Positions 26,351-35,837 are shown, counted from the first letter of the stretch. The stretch: 64,000 nt of DNA from Algoriphagus lutimaris (GCF_017051705.1 NZ_JAFIDJ010000001.1:2545501-2609500), one strand, 5' to 3'. The notes: a model not told the origin generated them from the sequence alone. Numbers and translations: made by a program.

Positions 26351-27520
26351 ATGTCAACAACAAAGAAACTAAAACTTGGATTAGTCGGAGGAGGCCCCGG
26401 ATCATTTATTGGCGCTATTCATTTAAATGGAGCATTGATGGACGGAATGTTTGAACTTGCCGCTGGGGCATTTAGCTCAGACCCCGAAAAGTCCAGAATT
26501 AGAGGAGAGGAATTAATGCTTCCTCCTAATAGGGTTTATGGAAGTTATGATGAGATGTTTGAAAAGGAATTGGAACTTCCCGAATCCGAACGGATTGATG
26601 TGGTATGTATTGTCACCCCAAACAATGTGCATTTTGACCCGACTATAAAAGCACTGAAATATGGATTTCATGTTGCACTTGACAAACCCTTGACCTTAAA
26701 TTATCAAGAGGCCAAAGAGCTTTATAAGGCGGTAAAAGCCTCAGACAAGTTATTCCTGCTTACCCATACTTACTCAGGATACCCAATGATCAAACAAGCC
26801 AAGCAAATGATTGCAGAAGGCCAAATTGGAGAGGTAAGAAAAGTATATGTGGAATACCCACAGGGGTGGCTTTGGAAATTGCTTGAATCGGAGGAAAATA
26901 AACAAGCTGCTTGGAGAACAGACCCAACAAAAAATGGATTAGCGGGTTGTATGGGTGATATTGGAACACATGCCTTTCACATGGCTGAATACATTACTGG
27001 GCTAAAGGTAAGCCAACTTTGCGCAGACCTTTACATCAAAATAGAAGGCAGACCTATTGATGATGATGGAGTTGTGTTGATGCGGTTTGAAAATGGAGCT
27101 TCCGGTGTGTTGATGGCTTCTCAAACCGATACAGGAGCAGAAAACAATTTGAAAGTTCGTGTGTATGGAGATAAAGGTGGTTTAGAATGGGAGCAAGAGC
27201 TTAACAATTCTCTACTTGTACGTTGGCCGGACCAACCTGATCAAATCTACAGAGCAGGAACAGGTTATTTAGGATCCTTGGCAAATGAAAATACCCGAAC
27301 TCCTGCAGGTCATCCTGAGGGATATGTCGAAGCCTTTGCTAACTTGTACCGAAATTTCGCAAGGTGCATTTATGCTCAACAGAAAGGAGAAACCCCTAAA
27401 CCTGAATGGGAGGATTTCCCTGGAATAGAAGATGGAATCAGAGGAATGGCGTTTATTGATCATGTTTTAAAAAGTAATAAATCTGATCAAAAATGGACTC
27501 CATTCATCGTTGAAAAATAA
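26351..27520 (+). CDS. Gfo/Idh/MocA family NAD(P)-dependent sugar oxidoreductase
   Basis: 389 residues. The Rossmann motif GLVGGGPGSFIG is at about residues 9-20. The Lys of the EKP-type motif appears as DKPLTLNYQEA near 115, and a catalytic DIGTHAFHM segment (Asp and His) is near 200. No signal peptide, so cytoplasmic. Members of this family oxidise or reduce sugars at C1-C4; ThuB-type enzymes make or reduce 3-keto sugars. Its position beside a DUF1080 hydrolase and TIM-barrel isomerases supports a keto-sugar role. First gene of the plus arm. Confidence 0.92.
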   Translation: MSTTKKLKLGLVGGGPGSFIGAIHLNGALMDGMFELAAGAFSSDPEKSRIRGEELMLPPNRVYGSYDEMFEKELELPESERIDVVCIVTPNNVHFDPTIKALKYGFHVALDKPLTLNYQEAKELYKAVKASDKLFLLTHTYSGYPMIKQAKQMIAEGQIGEVRKVYVEYPQGWLWKLLESEENKQAAWRTDPTKNGLAGCMGDIGTHAFHMAEYITGLKVSQLCADLYIKIEGRPIDDDGVVLMRFENGASGVLMASQTDTGAENNLKVRVYGDKGGLEWEQELNNSLLVRWPDQPDQIYRAGTGYLGSLANENTRTPAGHPEGYVEAFANLYRNFARCIYAQQKGETPKPEWEDFPGIEDGIRGMAFIDHVLKSNKSDQKWTPFIVEK

Positions 27521-27603
27521 AATTAAATAAACTCAAAAATTCAAACCTTAACCCAAGTCTTACTTCTGAAAATATTTTGACTTGGAAAAAACCAAATTTG
27601 AAA

Positions 27604-28656
27604 ATGAAAACTATAAAAGGACCCGCCATTTTTCTTGCACAATTCGCAGACGACAAGGCTCCATTTAACAATCTTGAAAACATTTGTAATTGGGTAGCAG
27701 GCCTTGGATACAAAGGCGTTCAAATCCCCACCTGGGATAGTCGCTTGATAGATCTCCAAAAAGCTGCTGAAAGTAAAACTTATGCTGAGGAGGTAAAAGG
27801 AATCGTAGAAAATGCTGGGATGCAGATAACGGAACTATCTACTCACCTTCAAGGGCAATTGGTGGCAGTTCACCCTGCTTACAATGAATTATTTGATGGT
27901 TTTGCACCAGCAGAGTTAAAAGGGAATCTTCAAGGCAAGACTGAATGGGCAATCCAACAATTGAAGTATGCAGCTAAAGCTTCCCAAAACATGGGATTAA
28001 CAGCTCATGCGACATTCAGTGGAGCCTTAATGTGGCATACCGTTTATCCTTGGCCTCAAAGACCAGCAGGGTTGGTAGACACAGGCTTTGGAGAGTTAGC
28101 AAAAAGATGGACTCCAATTTTGGATGAGTTTGATGCCAATGGTGTGGATGTATGTTATGAACTTCACCCAGGAGAAGACCTTCATGATGGAGTGACTTTT
28201 GAAATGTTCTTAGACAAAGTCAATGGACATAAGAGAGCCAATATCCTATATGACCCAAGTCACTTTGTCCTTCAATGTTTAGACTACTTACAATTCATTG
28301 ATTTTTACCATGAAAGAATCAAAATGTTTCATGTTAAGGATGCTGAATTTAATCCTACCGGTAAGCAAGGTGTCTATGGAGGTTTCCAAGGTTGGGTAGA
28401 AAGAGCTGGACGTTTCCGTTCTTTAGGAGATGGACAAGTGGATTTTGCTGGTATATTTAGCAAACTTTCTCAATACGATTTTGATGGATGGGCCGTTCTC
28501 GAGTGGGAATGCGCAATTAAGCACCCTGAACAAGGAGCTGCCGAGGGGGCACCATTTATTGATTCACATATTATCAGAGTTACAGAAAAAGCATTTGATG
28601 ATTTCGCTGGTGTAGGCGCCGACGAAGCATTTAACAAGAAAATTTTAGGAATTTAA
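27604..28656 (+). CDS. cytoplasmic sugar phosphate isomerase/epimerase-type TIM-barrel protein
   Basis: 350 residues from the ATG at 27604; an upstream TTG is in frame but the conserved N-terminus (KGPAIFLAQFADD) begins here. TIM barrel with metal-ligand type segments ITELSTHLQGQ, DVCYELHPGEDLHDG, LYDPSHFVLQ, MFHVKDAEF and AVLEWECA (Glu, Asp, His). Unlike the two minus-arm homologues it has no export signal, so the same chemistry may be represented on both sides of the membrane. It follows the Gfo/Idh/MocA gene by 83 bases. Confidence 0.88.
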   Translation: MKTIKGPAIFLAQFADDKAPFNNLENICNWVAGLGYKGVQIPTWDSRLIDLQKAAESKTYAEEVKGIVENAGMQITELSTHLQGQLVAVHPAYNELFDGFAPAELKGNLQGKTEWAIQQLKYAAKASQNMGLTAHATFSGALMWHTVYPWPQRPAGLVDTGFGELAKRWTPILDEFDANGVDVCYELHPGEDLHDGVTFEMFLDKVNGHKRANILYDPSHFVLQCLDYLQFIDFYHERIKMFHVKDAEFNPTGKQGVYGGFQGWVERAGRFRSLGDGQVDFAGIFSKLSQYDFDGWAVLEWECAIKHPEQGAAEGAPFIDSHIIRVTEKAFDDFAGVGADEAFNKKILGI

Positions 28657-28679
28657 ATACCCATATTAATCAAATAAAA

Positions 28680-29108
28680 ATGAAAATCACAAAACCGTTA
28701 AACCTAGGACTTGCAGCATTGGCAGGATTGGCATTTGCTTGTGGTGGTGGAGAAAAATCAACTGACACTTCAACTCCTGCAGTTTCTGAATCAAAACCAG
28801 CTGAGCCAGCACAAGAAATGAGCCTGGAAGATAAGTACAAGGATGACCCTATCTATATCAAGGGAATTGCGAAGGTTAAAGCTTCTGACTGTACTTCATG
28901 CCATATGGTAGAAAGAAAAATTGTTGGCCCTTCTTATGCGGATGTTGCAGCAAAATATGAAAGCACTGATGAAAATATCACCATGCTTGCTGAAAAGGTA
29001 ATTGCTGGCGGTGTAGGCACTTGGGGAGAAGTCCCAATGCCTCCTCACCCTAACTTGAGCCTTGAGGATGCAAAAGACATGGTCGCTTATGTTCTTTTGC
29101 TAAAGTAA
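28680..29108 (+). CDS. cytochrome c lipoprotein
   Basis: 142 residues. Signal peptide with lipobox LAFAC (about residue 21), then a low-complexity linker rich in Thr/Ser/Pro/Glu. A single c-type haem domain (about 55-142) has CTSCH and the distal Met in VPMPPHP. KIVGPSYADVAAKY after the haem site is usual for cytochrome c-551/552-like domains. It is the likely electron acceptor for the GMC dehydrogenase, as LacB is for LacA in Caulobacter (family knowledge; pairing is inference). It precedes the DUF1080 gene by seven bases. Confidence 0.9.
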   Translation: MKITKPLNLGLAALAGLAFACGGGEKSTDTSTPAVSESKPAEPAQEMSLEDKYKDDPIYIKGIAKVKASDCTSCHMVERKIVGPSYADVAAKYESTDENITMLAEKVIAGGVGTWGEVPMPPHPNLSLEDAKDMVAYVLLLK

Positions 29109-29115
29109 TTCAAGT

Positions 29116-29859
29116 ATGAAGAGAAACTATTTAGCAATTGCCGCTCTGGCAGGAATGTTAGCCTCTTGTTCAGGAGAAAAAACTGTGGAAACCGAAGCTG
29201 AAGAGGCTACGGAAGTTAAAGAAGATGCATCTGAATGGATTTCCTTATCCGATGGAGCCACCTTTGATGGTTGGCATAAATACGGAGGCGGAGAAGTAGG
29301 AAAAGCCTGGAAAATCGACGAAGAAGGAGCAATATACCTGGATGCAGTCAATAAAGATGGATGGCAAACTGGAGACGGTGGTGACATCGTCACTGATGAA
29401 GAGTTTGATAATTTCCACTTCAAATACGACTGGAAGATAGCTCAGAATGGAAATAGTGGCGTCATGTTTTATGTTCATGAGGCACCAGAATACCAGTATC
29501 CTTGGAACACGGGTCCAGAAATGCAAGTATTGGATAACGAAGGACATCCAGATGCTAAGATCGTTAGCCATAGAGCAGGTGACTTATATGACTTAATTGT
29601 AAGTAGCGAAGAGACTGTAAAACCTTTTGGTGAATGGAATCATGCTGAAATCATAGCTGATCATGGCAAACTTGAGCTAATCCTTAATGGAACAACAGTG
29701 GTAAGCACTACCCTTTGGACTCCAGAATGGGAAGCACTCATTGCAGACAGTAAATTCAAGGATATGCCAGGCTTTGGCACCTTTAAGAAAGGACGAATTT
29801 CATTGCAAGATCATGGAGATCTGGTTTATTTCAAAAACCTCCTCATCAAAAAGCTATAA
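29116..29859 (+). CDS. DUF1080 (3-keto-disaccharide hydrolase family) lipoprotein
   Basis: 247 residues. Lipoprotein signal with lipobox LASC (about residue 18). Beta-jelly-roll domain at about 40-247 with the family pattern WISLSDGATFDGWHKYGGG, DFHFKYDWKIA.NGNSGVMFY and KGRISLQDHGDLVYFKNL. Pfam PF06439 was renamed after members that hydrolyse 3-keto-glycosides. It would act in the periplasm on glycosides already oxidised at C3 by the GMC enzyme. Last gene of the plus arm, followed by a strong terminator. Confidence 0.92.
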   Translation: MKRNYLAIAALAGMLASCSGEKTVETEAEEATEVKEDASEWISLSDGATFDGWHKYGGGEVGKAWKIDEEGAIYLDAVNKDGWQTGDGGDIVTDEEFDNFHFKYDWKIAQNGNSGVMFYVHEAPEYQYPWNTGPEMQVLDNEGHPDAKIVSHRAGDLYDLIVSSEETVKPFGEWNHAEIIADHGKLELILNGTTVVSTTLWTPEWEALIADSKFKDMPGFGTFKKGRISLQDHGDLVYFKNLLIKKL

Positions 29860-29862
29860 CAT

Positions 29863-29898
29863 AAAAAAGCTCCCGAATTAAGTTCGAGAGCTTTTTTT
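29863..29898. terminator. bidirectional terminator at the end of the sugar locus
   Basis: AAAAAAGCTC.CGAA pairs with TTCG.GAGCTTTTTT, with T runs on both strands. It serves the convergent DUF1080 and BatE-like genes. Confidence 0.88.
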
Positions 29899-30622
29899 AT
29901 AACCTAGTCACATTATCCTTTTTGATGTATGCTTTTTGATTTTTCCATTCCACTTCATACCAAATATCTTTACTGGATTTAATTTTTACTCGGTGGCCAG
30001 GCTCCACTCGATCGACTAATTCCCCCCCTGCTGTAGGCTTAGAAACGATCATGGTAGGACTTTGCGTAATTAAAGCTGTTTTCGGGGCCTTCAAAAAGTT
30101 ATTCGCAACAAAAATCAAAAGGATCAATAATAGAGAGGGCCAATAAACTCGGGATCCTGAAGCTCCTTTACTATTGGTCCATAATAGAATAAGAGATATC
30201 AGAAGGAATACACTTAAGAGCCCCACCATAATTTCCTGATACTCCACTAAAAACAGGATAAATCGCTCTGAATCACTTACCTCATAGCCTACTAGGTTAC
30301 TCTGCCCTGTCAGGCTTTTAATCTTGCTAATGGTCTGAGTATTTGGACTGAGGTCGTAATATTTACTCAAGTAAAGTGTCGCATGTTCCTTGTCTCCTAT
30401 CCCCTCAGAAATGAAGGACATTTTCAGTAACATCGCAGGAGAATAAATTCCTAGTTGATAGTTTTCCTGGTAAATTTCCATCGCTTCCTTATAACTTCTT
30501 TGTTGAAACAAAGAATCTGCTATTTCTATACCTTTCACATCTGCCTGACAATTAAAGCTTTGCAAAAGGAAGATAAAAAATATGAAAAGTTTTGTGAGAA
30601 AGATTGAATTAGGGTTTGGCAT
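29897..30622 (-). CDS. BatE-like protein: TPR, two membrane helices, SH3-like domain
   Basis: 241 residues. Sec signal peptide (cleavage near FNCQA), then TPR-type helices (about 30-105, ADSLFQQRSYKEAMEIYQENY). Two membrane segments follow at about 122-142 and 155-172, and a C-terminal bacterial SH3-like domain (about 180-241, ending IWYEVEWKNQKAYIKKDNVTRL). This order is that of BatE, but no batA-D genes are adjacent. It may be a scaffold at the cell envelope (inference). Confidence 0.78.
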   Translation of the reverse strand: MPNPNSIFLTKLFIFFIFLLQSFNCQADVKGIEIADSLFQQRSYKEAMEIYQENYQLGIYSPAMLLKMSFISEGIGDKEHATLYLSKYYDLSPNTQTISKIKSLTGQSNLVGYEVSDSERFILFLVEYQEIMVGLLSVFLLISLILLWTNSKGASGSRVYWPSLLLILLIFVANNFLKAPKTALITQSPTMIVSKPTAGGELVDRVEPGHRVKIKSSKDIWYEVEWKNQKAYIKKDNVTRL

Positions 30623-30755
30623 TTATAAATCAGTAGCTTAAATTTGCAGTCCAATTACGACAATGATCTGGCAAAAAGCAAGGCTAGGGAGTCAATTTGA
30701 AAGTATAAAAATCACATTTTGGTGGTTAAAATCTCTGAAATATTTCAGACAACAT

Positions 30756-30828
30756 GATTCCGTAGCTCAGCTGGTAGAGCAATACACTTTTAATGTATGG
30801 GTCCTGGGTTCGAGCCCCAGCGGGATCA
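30756..30828 (+). tRNA. tRNA-Lys (anticodon TTT), copy 1
   Basis: Full cloverleaf: acceptor GATTCCG/CGGGATC with one T-G pair, D-arm GCTC/GAGC, anticodon stem ATACA/TGTAT with loop CTTTTAA, T-arm CTGGG/CCCAG. The discriminator is A and CCA is not encoded. First gene of a five-tRNA cluster. Confidence 0.97.
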
Positions 30829-30907
30829 CTTCTAATTGAAATCAATGGGTAGGGCGAGAAGCCTGTCCCGATAAGCAAAGCGATATCGGGAAGCCCCAGC
30901 GGGATCA
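30829..30907 (+). repeat. palindromic element plus orphan 3' end of tRNA-Lys
   Basis: Directly after tRNA-Lys copy 1 come 79 bases. They end with an exact copy of the last 18 bases of the tRNA (30890-30907), starting at the T-loop. Just upstream is the perfect inverted repeat TCCCGATA / TATCGGGA with a 10-base loop, preceded by GGGCGAG. No 5' tRNA half is present, so it cannot make a tRNA. Confidence 0.85.
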
Positions 30908-30959
30908 CTTGATTTAACTTGCAAGGAGTTAAAACTTATTTGAGTTCATAAAAAAGTTT

Positions 30960-31033
30960 CGGGGTGTAGCGTAGCCCGGTATCGCGCCACATTTGGGATG
31001 TGGAGGTCGTAGGTTCGAATCCTGCCACCCCGA
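30960..31033 (+). tRNA. tRNA-Pro (anticodon TGG)
   Basis: Acceptor CGGGGTG/CACCCCG, anticodon stem CCACA/TGTGG with loop TTTGGGA, T-loop TTCGAAT. The G18-type D-loop is present; CCA is not encoded. Confidence 0.97.
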
Positions 31034-31075
31034 CTTTATTTACCTTTAATTATCTTTGGTAATTAATTTTATCCA

Positions 31076-31149
31076 GGTCCTGTAGCTCAACTGGATAGAG
31101 CAACTGCCTTCTAAGCAGTAGGTTTCAGGTTCGAGTCCTGACAGGATCA
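31076..31149 (+). tRNA. tRNA-Arg (anticodon TCT), copy 1
   Basis: Acceptor GGTCCTG/CAGGATC, D-arm GCTC/GAGC, anticodon stem ACTGC/GCAGT with loop CTTCTAA, T-arm TCAGG/CCTGA. Followed by a terminator. Confidence 0.97.
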
Positions 31150-31154
31150 CAAGC

Positions 31155-31183
31155 AAGCGGAATAACGTTCCGCTTTTTATTTA
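31155..31183 (+). terminator. terminator of the first tRNA block
   Basis: AAGCGGAA / TTCCGCTT stem, 5-base loop, then T-rich tract. Confidence 0.85.
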
Positions 31184-31231
31184 TAGATCGTACAAGCATT
31201 TGTTGCCAAAATATCAGGTAACAATAAAAAT

Positions 31232-31304
31232 GATTCCGTAGCTCAGCTGGTAGAGCAATACACTTTTAATGTATGGGTCCTGGGTTCGAGCCCCAGCGGG
31301 ATCA
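31232..31304 (+). tRNA. tRNA-Lys (anticodon TTT), copy 2
   Basis: Identical over all 73 bases to copy 1 at 30756-30828, while the flanks differ. It has its own terminator. Confidence 0.97.
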
Positions 31305-31310
31305 CTCTGA

Positions 31311-31339
31311 AAATCTAGCCACTCTGGCTAGATTTTTTT
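31311..31339 (+). terminator. terminator after tRNA-Lys copy 2
   Basis: AAATCTAGCC / GGCTAGATTT stem with a 5-base loop and a run of seven T. Confidence 0.9.
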
Positions 31340-31359
31340 GGTTAAATCAACCTTTTCCA

Positions 31360-31433
31360 GGTCTTGTAGCTCAACTGGATAGAGCAACTGCCTTCTAAGC
31401 AGTAGGTTTCAGGTTCGAGTCCTGACAGGATCA
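31360..31433 (+). tRNA. tRNA-Arg (anticodon TCT), copy 2
   Basis: Same as copy 1 except that the acceptor reads GGTCTTG instead of GGTCCTG, which turns a C-G pair into T-G. Otherwise a normal cloverleaf. Confidence 0.96.
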
Positions 31434-31438
31434 CAAAC

Positions 31439-31464
31439 AAGCAATCTCAAAGATTGCTTTTTTT
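31439..31464 (+). terminator. terminator after tRNA-Arg copy 2
   Basis: AAGCAATC / GATTGCTT stem with a 5-base loop and a run of seven T. Confidence 0.9.
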
Positions 31465-31543
31465 GTTTCCATACTTCCTAAATCATCCCTTGGTTCATGG
31501 ATTTTCTCTTGCGAATCCATGGATTTATGTAGAATGTTGGATT

Positions 31544-34108
31544 ATGAAAAATCTGCTGGCATTCCTCCTTTTGATCCTAATTCTTTCTTCCTGCTCCAAG
31601 AAGGTTTCAGACGAACATTTTTACGATCCGGGAATCTCCTTGGAACTAGCAAAATACAGAAAGCAGCAGGTATCAGACCTTCATTACACATTGGACTTCT
31701 CTATCCCTAAGGAAAAAGACGCTCCCATCCAATCAGAATTACAGTTAAGCCTATCTATTTCCAATCTTGACCACCCTCTAATTCTGGATTTCAATGAAAA
31801 ACCTGAAAACATTAAATCTATTTCGGTAAATGGAAAGAGTAGTCCTATCGTACATCAAAAGGCGCATATTATCATTGACCTCGCATTTTTAAAATCAGGT
31901 TCCAACCAAATCACTATTGAGTTTACTGCCGGAGACCTTTCCCTAAACCGAAATGAAGACTATCTGTATACGTTATTAGTTCCCGATCGGGCTAGTACCT
32001 TATTTCCTTGTTACGACCAGCCAGACTTAAAAGGAACCTATAAATTAAGCATTAAAGCCCCCAAAGAATGGGAAGTACTAGCAGGTGCACCAGAGATCAA
32101 TTCAACCCAGGAAGGAGCATTTATAAGACATGAGTTTGGTCCCTCAGACCTTATGAGTACCTATCTCTTCTCGTTTGTGGCAGGTGAGTTCAAAACTGCC
32201 AATACCATGGAAGGATTCCCCCAAAAGATGCTGTACAGGGAGACCAATCCTGAAAAAATTGAGGCAAGCATTCCAGAGGTGTTTGAGCTTCATCGTAAAT
32301 CCAAAGAGTTTTTAGAGAACTATACAGATTATCCATTCCCTTTTCAAAAGCTAGACTTCGCCACCATTCCTATTTTCCAATATGGAGGAATGGAACATGT
32401 CGGAGCAATCCAATACAGGGAGTCTGCTTTATTTTTGGATGAAAACGCCACCGACTCAGAGCTGCTCAGCAGAGCAAAATTAATTGGTCATGAAACTGCC
32501 CATATGTGGTTTGGAGATTTGGTTTCCATCGAATGGTTTAATGATGTTTGGATGAAAGAAGTATTCGCTGGATTCATGGCTGGCAAAATAGCAAATCCTA
32601 ACTACCCTAAAATAAACCATGATTTGGCATTTTTAACTTCAAACTATCCAGCTGCATATGGAGAAGACAGGACAGCGGGAACCAACCCTATCAGACAAAA
32701 TTTGCCTAACCTGAAAGATGCAGGTTCTCTCTATGGCAGCATCATCTATAGCAAAGCTCCAATTATGATGAGACAGCTGGAAACGGCCATGGGAGAAGAA
32801 GCGTTTCAGAAAGGAATTCAAGCCTATATTAAATCGTTCGCCAATGGCAATGCCAATTGGAATGACCTAGTCACTTTATTGGACAAAGAGACTCCCTTAG
32901 ACCTCCAAAAATGGAGTGACATTTGGGTGAATCAATCAGGAAGACCTGTTATCACTGAACAAATTTCCTTTGCTCAGGACGGCACTGTTTCAAGTCTTTC
33001 CATTTCTCAACAAGCGGAGGATGGATCCAATAAACTTTGGTCCCAGTTGTTTGACATTACCTTGGTTTACCCAGATCGTCAAATAACTATTCCGGTTTCC
33101 ATTGAAGGCAAAAACTTGGTAATTGAGGAAGCTAAAGGCCTTGAAAAACCTGAGACTATATTATATAACAGCAATGGTCTTGGCTATGGAGTATTCCCTA
33201 TTGACCAGTCCGCCACCGCTGGATATGCTCAACTCAAAGATGAGGTCATGAGAGCCCATGCCTATATCAACCTCTATGAAAACACCTTATTGGGCAATAT
33301 ACCCGCTGAAAACACCTTAAATGTCATAAGAGAAGGTATAGTAACAGAGCAGAATGAAATCCTAATGAGATTATTGTCTTCAGAGGCTAATAGTATCTTC
33401 TGGACCTATCTATCTGAAAATTCAAGAGCGCAGATTTTACCTGAATTTGAAAACCAAATTTGGAATCTTTTACAATCAGACCTAGCCGCCAACATCAAAA
33501 AAAGTTTATTCTCTTTATACAGTGGAATTGCTTATTCTAAATCAGGAATTGAAAAACTTTATAGTATTTGGCATCAGGATCTAGAGATTCAAAACTTAAA
33601 GTTGAACCCAGACAACTTTACAAATTTGGCGATGACTTTGGCACTTTATAATCACCCAGATTCAGAAGCTATACTAGAAGAAGAAAGAAATAGAATTTCC
33701 AATCAGGATAAGCTTAATCGTTTTGACTTTTTGAGACCTGCCTTATCCCAAAATAATGAAGAAAGAGATCAATTATTTGAGTCTTTTAAAGATGCAAAAA
33801 ACCGAGAAAAAGAATCATGGGTATTGGCTGCTTGTAGTTACATACACCATCCAATACACCAAGGTCATAGCGTAAAATACGTCCCACTTTCCTTGGAGCT
33901 ATTAGAGGAAATTCAGAAAACCGGAGACATATTCTTTCCAAAAAGGTGGATCAGCAGTACAGTGGGCCAATACACTTCAGGAGAGGCAGCAAATGATGTG
34001 ACTAATTTCCTTAATGATCATCCTGACTTTAATCCGATTTTAAAGAATAAAATTCTTCAGGCAACAGACGACTTGATGCGTGTGCAAAAAATTGCAAGCA
34101 AGAAGTAG
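31544..34108 (+). CDS. M1-family metallopeptidase (aminopeptidase N-like) lipoprotein
   Basis: 854 residues from the ATG at 31544, where a lipoprotein signal begins (lipobox LSSC near residue 17); the frame is open 30 codons upstream. M1 features are the substrate-binding GGMEHVGAIQY and zinc site HETAHMW followed 18 residues later by the second Glu (MKEVFAG). A long C-terminal helical ERAP1-like domain follows. It removes N-terminal residues from peptides at the cell envelope. It directly follows the tRNA cluster terminator. Confidence 0.93.
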   Translation: MKNLLAFLLLILILSSCSKKVSDEHFYDPGISLELAKYRKQQVSDLHYTLDFSIPKEKDAPIQSELQLSLSISNLDHPLILDFNEKPENIKSISVNGKSSPIVHQKAHIIIDLAFLKSGSNQITIEFTAGDLSLNRNEDYLYTLLVPDRASTLFPCYDQPDLKGTYKLSIKAPKEWEVLAGAPEINSTQEGAFIRHEFGPSDLMSTYLFSFVAGEFKTANTMEGFPQKMLYRETNPEKIEASIPEVFELHRKSKEFLENYTDYPFPFQKLDFATIPIFQYGGMEHVGAIQYRESALFLDENATDSELLSRAKLIGHETAHMWFGDLVSIEWFNDVWMKEVFAGFMAGKIANPNYPKINHDLAFLTSNYPAAYGEDRTAGTNPIRQNLPNLKDAGSLYGSIIYSKAPIMMRQLETAMGEEAFQKGIQAYIKSFANGNANWNDLVTLLDKETPLDLQKWSDIWVNQSGRPVITEQISFAQDGTVSSLSISQQAEDGSNKLWSQLFDITLVYPDRQITIPVSIEGKNLVIEEAKGLEKPETILYNSNGLGYGVFPIDQSATAGYAQLKDEVMRAHAYINLYENTLLGNIPAENTLNVIREGIVTEQNEILMRLLSSEANSIFWTYLSENSRAQILPEFENQIWNLLQSDLAANIKKSLFSLYSGIAYSKSGIEKLYSIWHQDLEIQNLKLNPDNFTNLAMTLALYNHPDSEAILEEERNRISNQDKLNRFDFLRPALSQNNEERDQLFESFKDAKNREKESWVLAACSYIHHPIHQGHSVKYVPLSLELLEEIQKTGDIFFPKRWISSTVGQYTSGEAANDVTNFLNDHPDFNPILKNKILQATDDLMRVQKIASKK

Positions 34109-34111
34109 TGA

Positions 34112-34732
34112 TCAGAAATTTAAGGGATCAAGGTGTTTAAAATGTCCATTTTGCCTGATTTTCTTTTTCGCTTCTTCTAAGGCTTTGATGGCTGGGATCA
34201 TTCTCTTGAAATGTCTGATCAAATAATCCACTCGTAAGCTTTCTGAAGGCATGATCAACAGTTCAAGCTCCTCCTCAATCTTCAACCCTATCTTATGAGC
34301 ATAGGTGAATGAATTAGTGTTTTCCGGGTTTACTTCTACCTGATGGTTTAAAAGATAAAGCATTTCTTTTAGGTAAAATAAAAATTCGAAGTATTGAACA
34401 TTGGTAAGACTGGGGTCATCTTCAAGGTATTCTACCTCACCTCCAGCATACAATTTACCTTCCATTGGATTTTGAAAGTCTTTGATTTTAAAAGCCTTCA
34501 ATCCAATGGTTCGTATATCCAGTCTCCCATCGTCATATCGATGATGAATTGCTTCTAGCTTCACCTCTGTCCCGAAGCCTGTTAAATTATCATTATAAAC
34601 ACAAACACCAAAGGTCTGGTCGTGCTCACTGATATCGGAAATAAGCTGTTTATACCTAGGTTCAAAAATATGAAGATTGAGTTCTTCACCCGGAAATGCA
34701 ACTAACTTTAAGGGAAACAACGGCATTTTCAT
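34112..34732 (-). CDS. LON peptidase substrate-binding domain protein
   Basis: 206 residues with only the N-terminal substrate-recognition domain of Lon (MPLFPLKLVAFPGEELNLHIFEPRYKQL) and a helical C-terminal part; the ATPase and protease domains are absent. Such stand-alone proteins are common in Bacteroidota and their role is not settled. Convergent with the M1 peptidase, three bases apart. Confidence 0.88.
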   Translation of the reverse strand: MKMPLFPLKLVAFPGEELNLHIFEPRYKQLISDISEHDQTFGVCVYNDNLTGFGTEVKLEAIHHRYDDGRLDIRTIGLKAFKIKDFQNPMEGKLYAGGEVEYLEDDPSLTNVQYFEFLFYLKEMLYLLNHQVEVNPENTNSFTYAHKIGLKIEEELELLIMPSESLRVDYLIRHFKRMIPAIKALEEAKKKIRQNGHFKHLDPLNF

Positions 34733-34798
34733 AGCTCATCTTTTTTAGGATAAACGCAACAAAACACCTAGAAAGTTTTATTCTAAAAGCATTTTAAC

Positions 34799-34822
34799 AA
34801 AAAAGCCGGTCTAGGACCGGCT
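34799..34822 (-). terminator. intrinsic terminator after gap
   Basis: AGCCGGTC / GACCGGCT with a 3-base loop, followed on the minus strand by six T. Confidence 0.92.
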
Positions 34823-34829
34823 CTTAAAA

Positions 34830-35837
<1,008 letters not shown>

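Noticed and set aside
30890-30907. tRNA 3' fragment read as an integrase attachment site (attL/attR) of a genomic island
   Set aside because: The distance between the tRNA and its orphan end is only 79 bases with no integrase or cargo, and the same holds at tRNA-Val with 226 bases. A palindrome-linked rearrangement fits better.
30726-30908. Minus-strand open frame of 60 codons over tRNA-Lys
   Set aside because: It is the antisense of the tRNA and its orphan tail, with no protein-like features.
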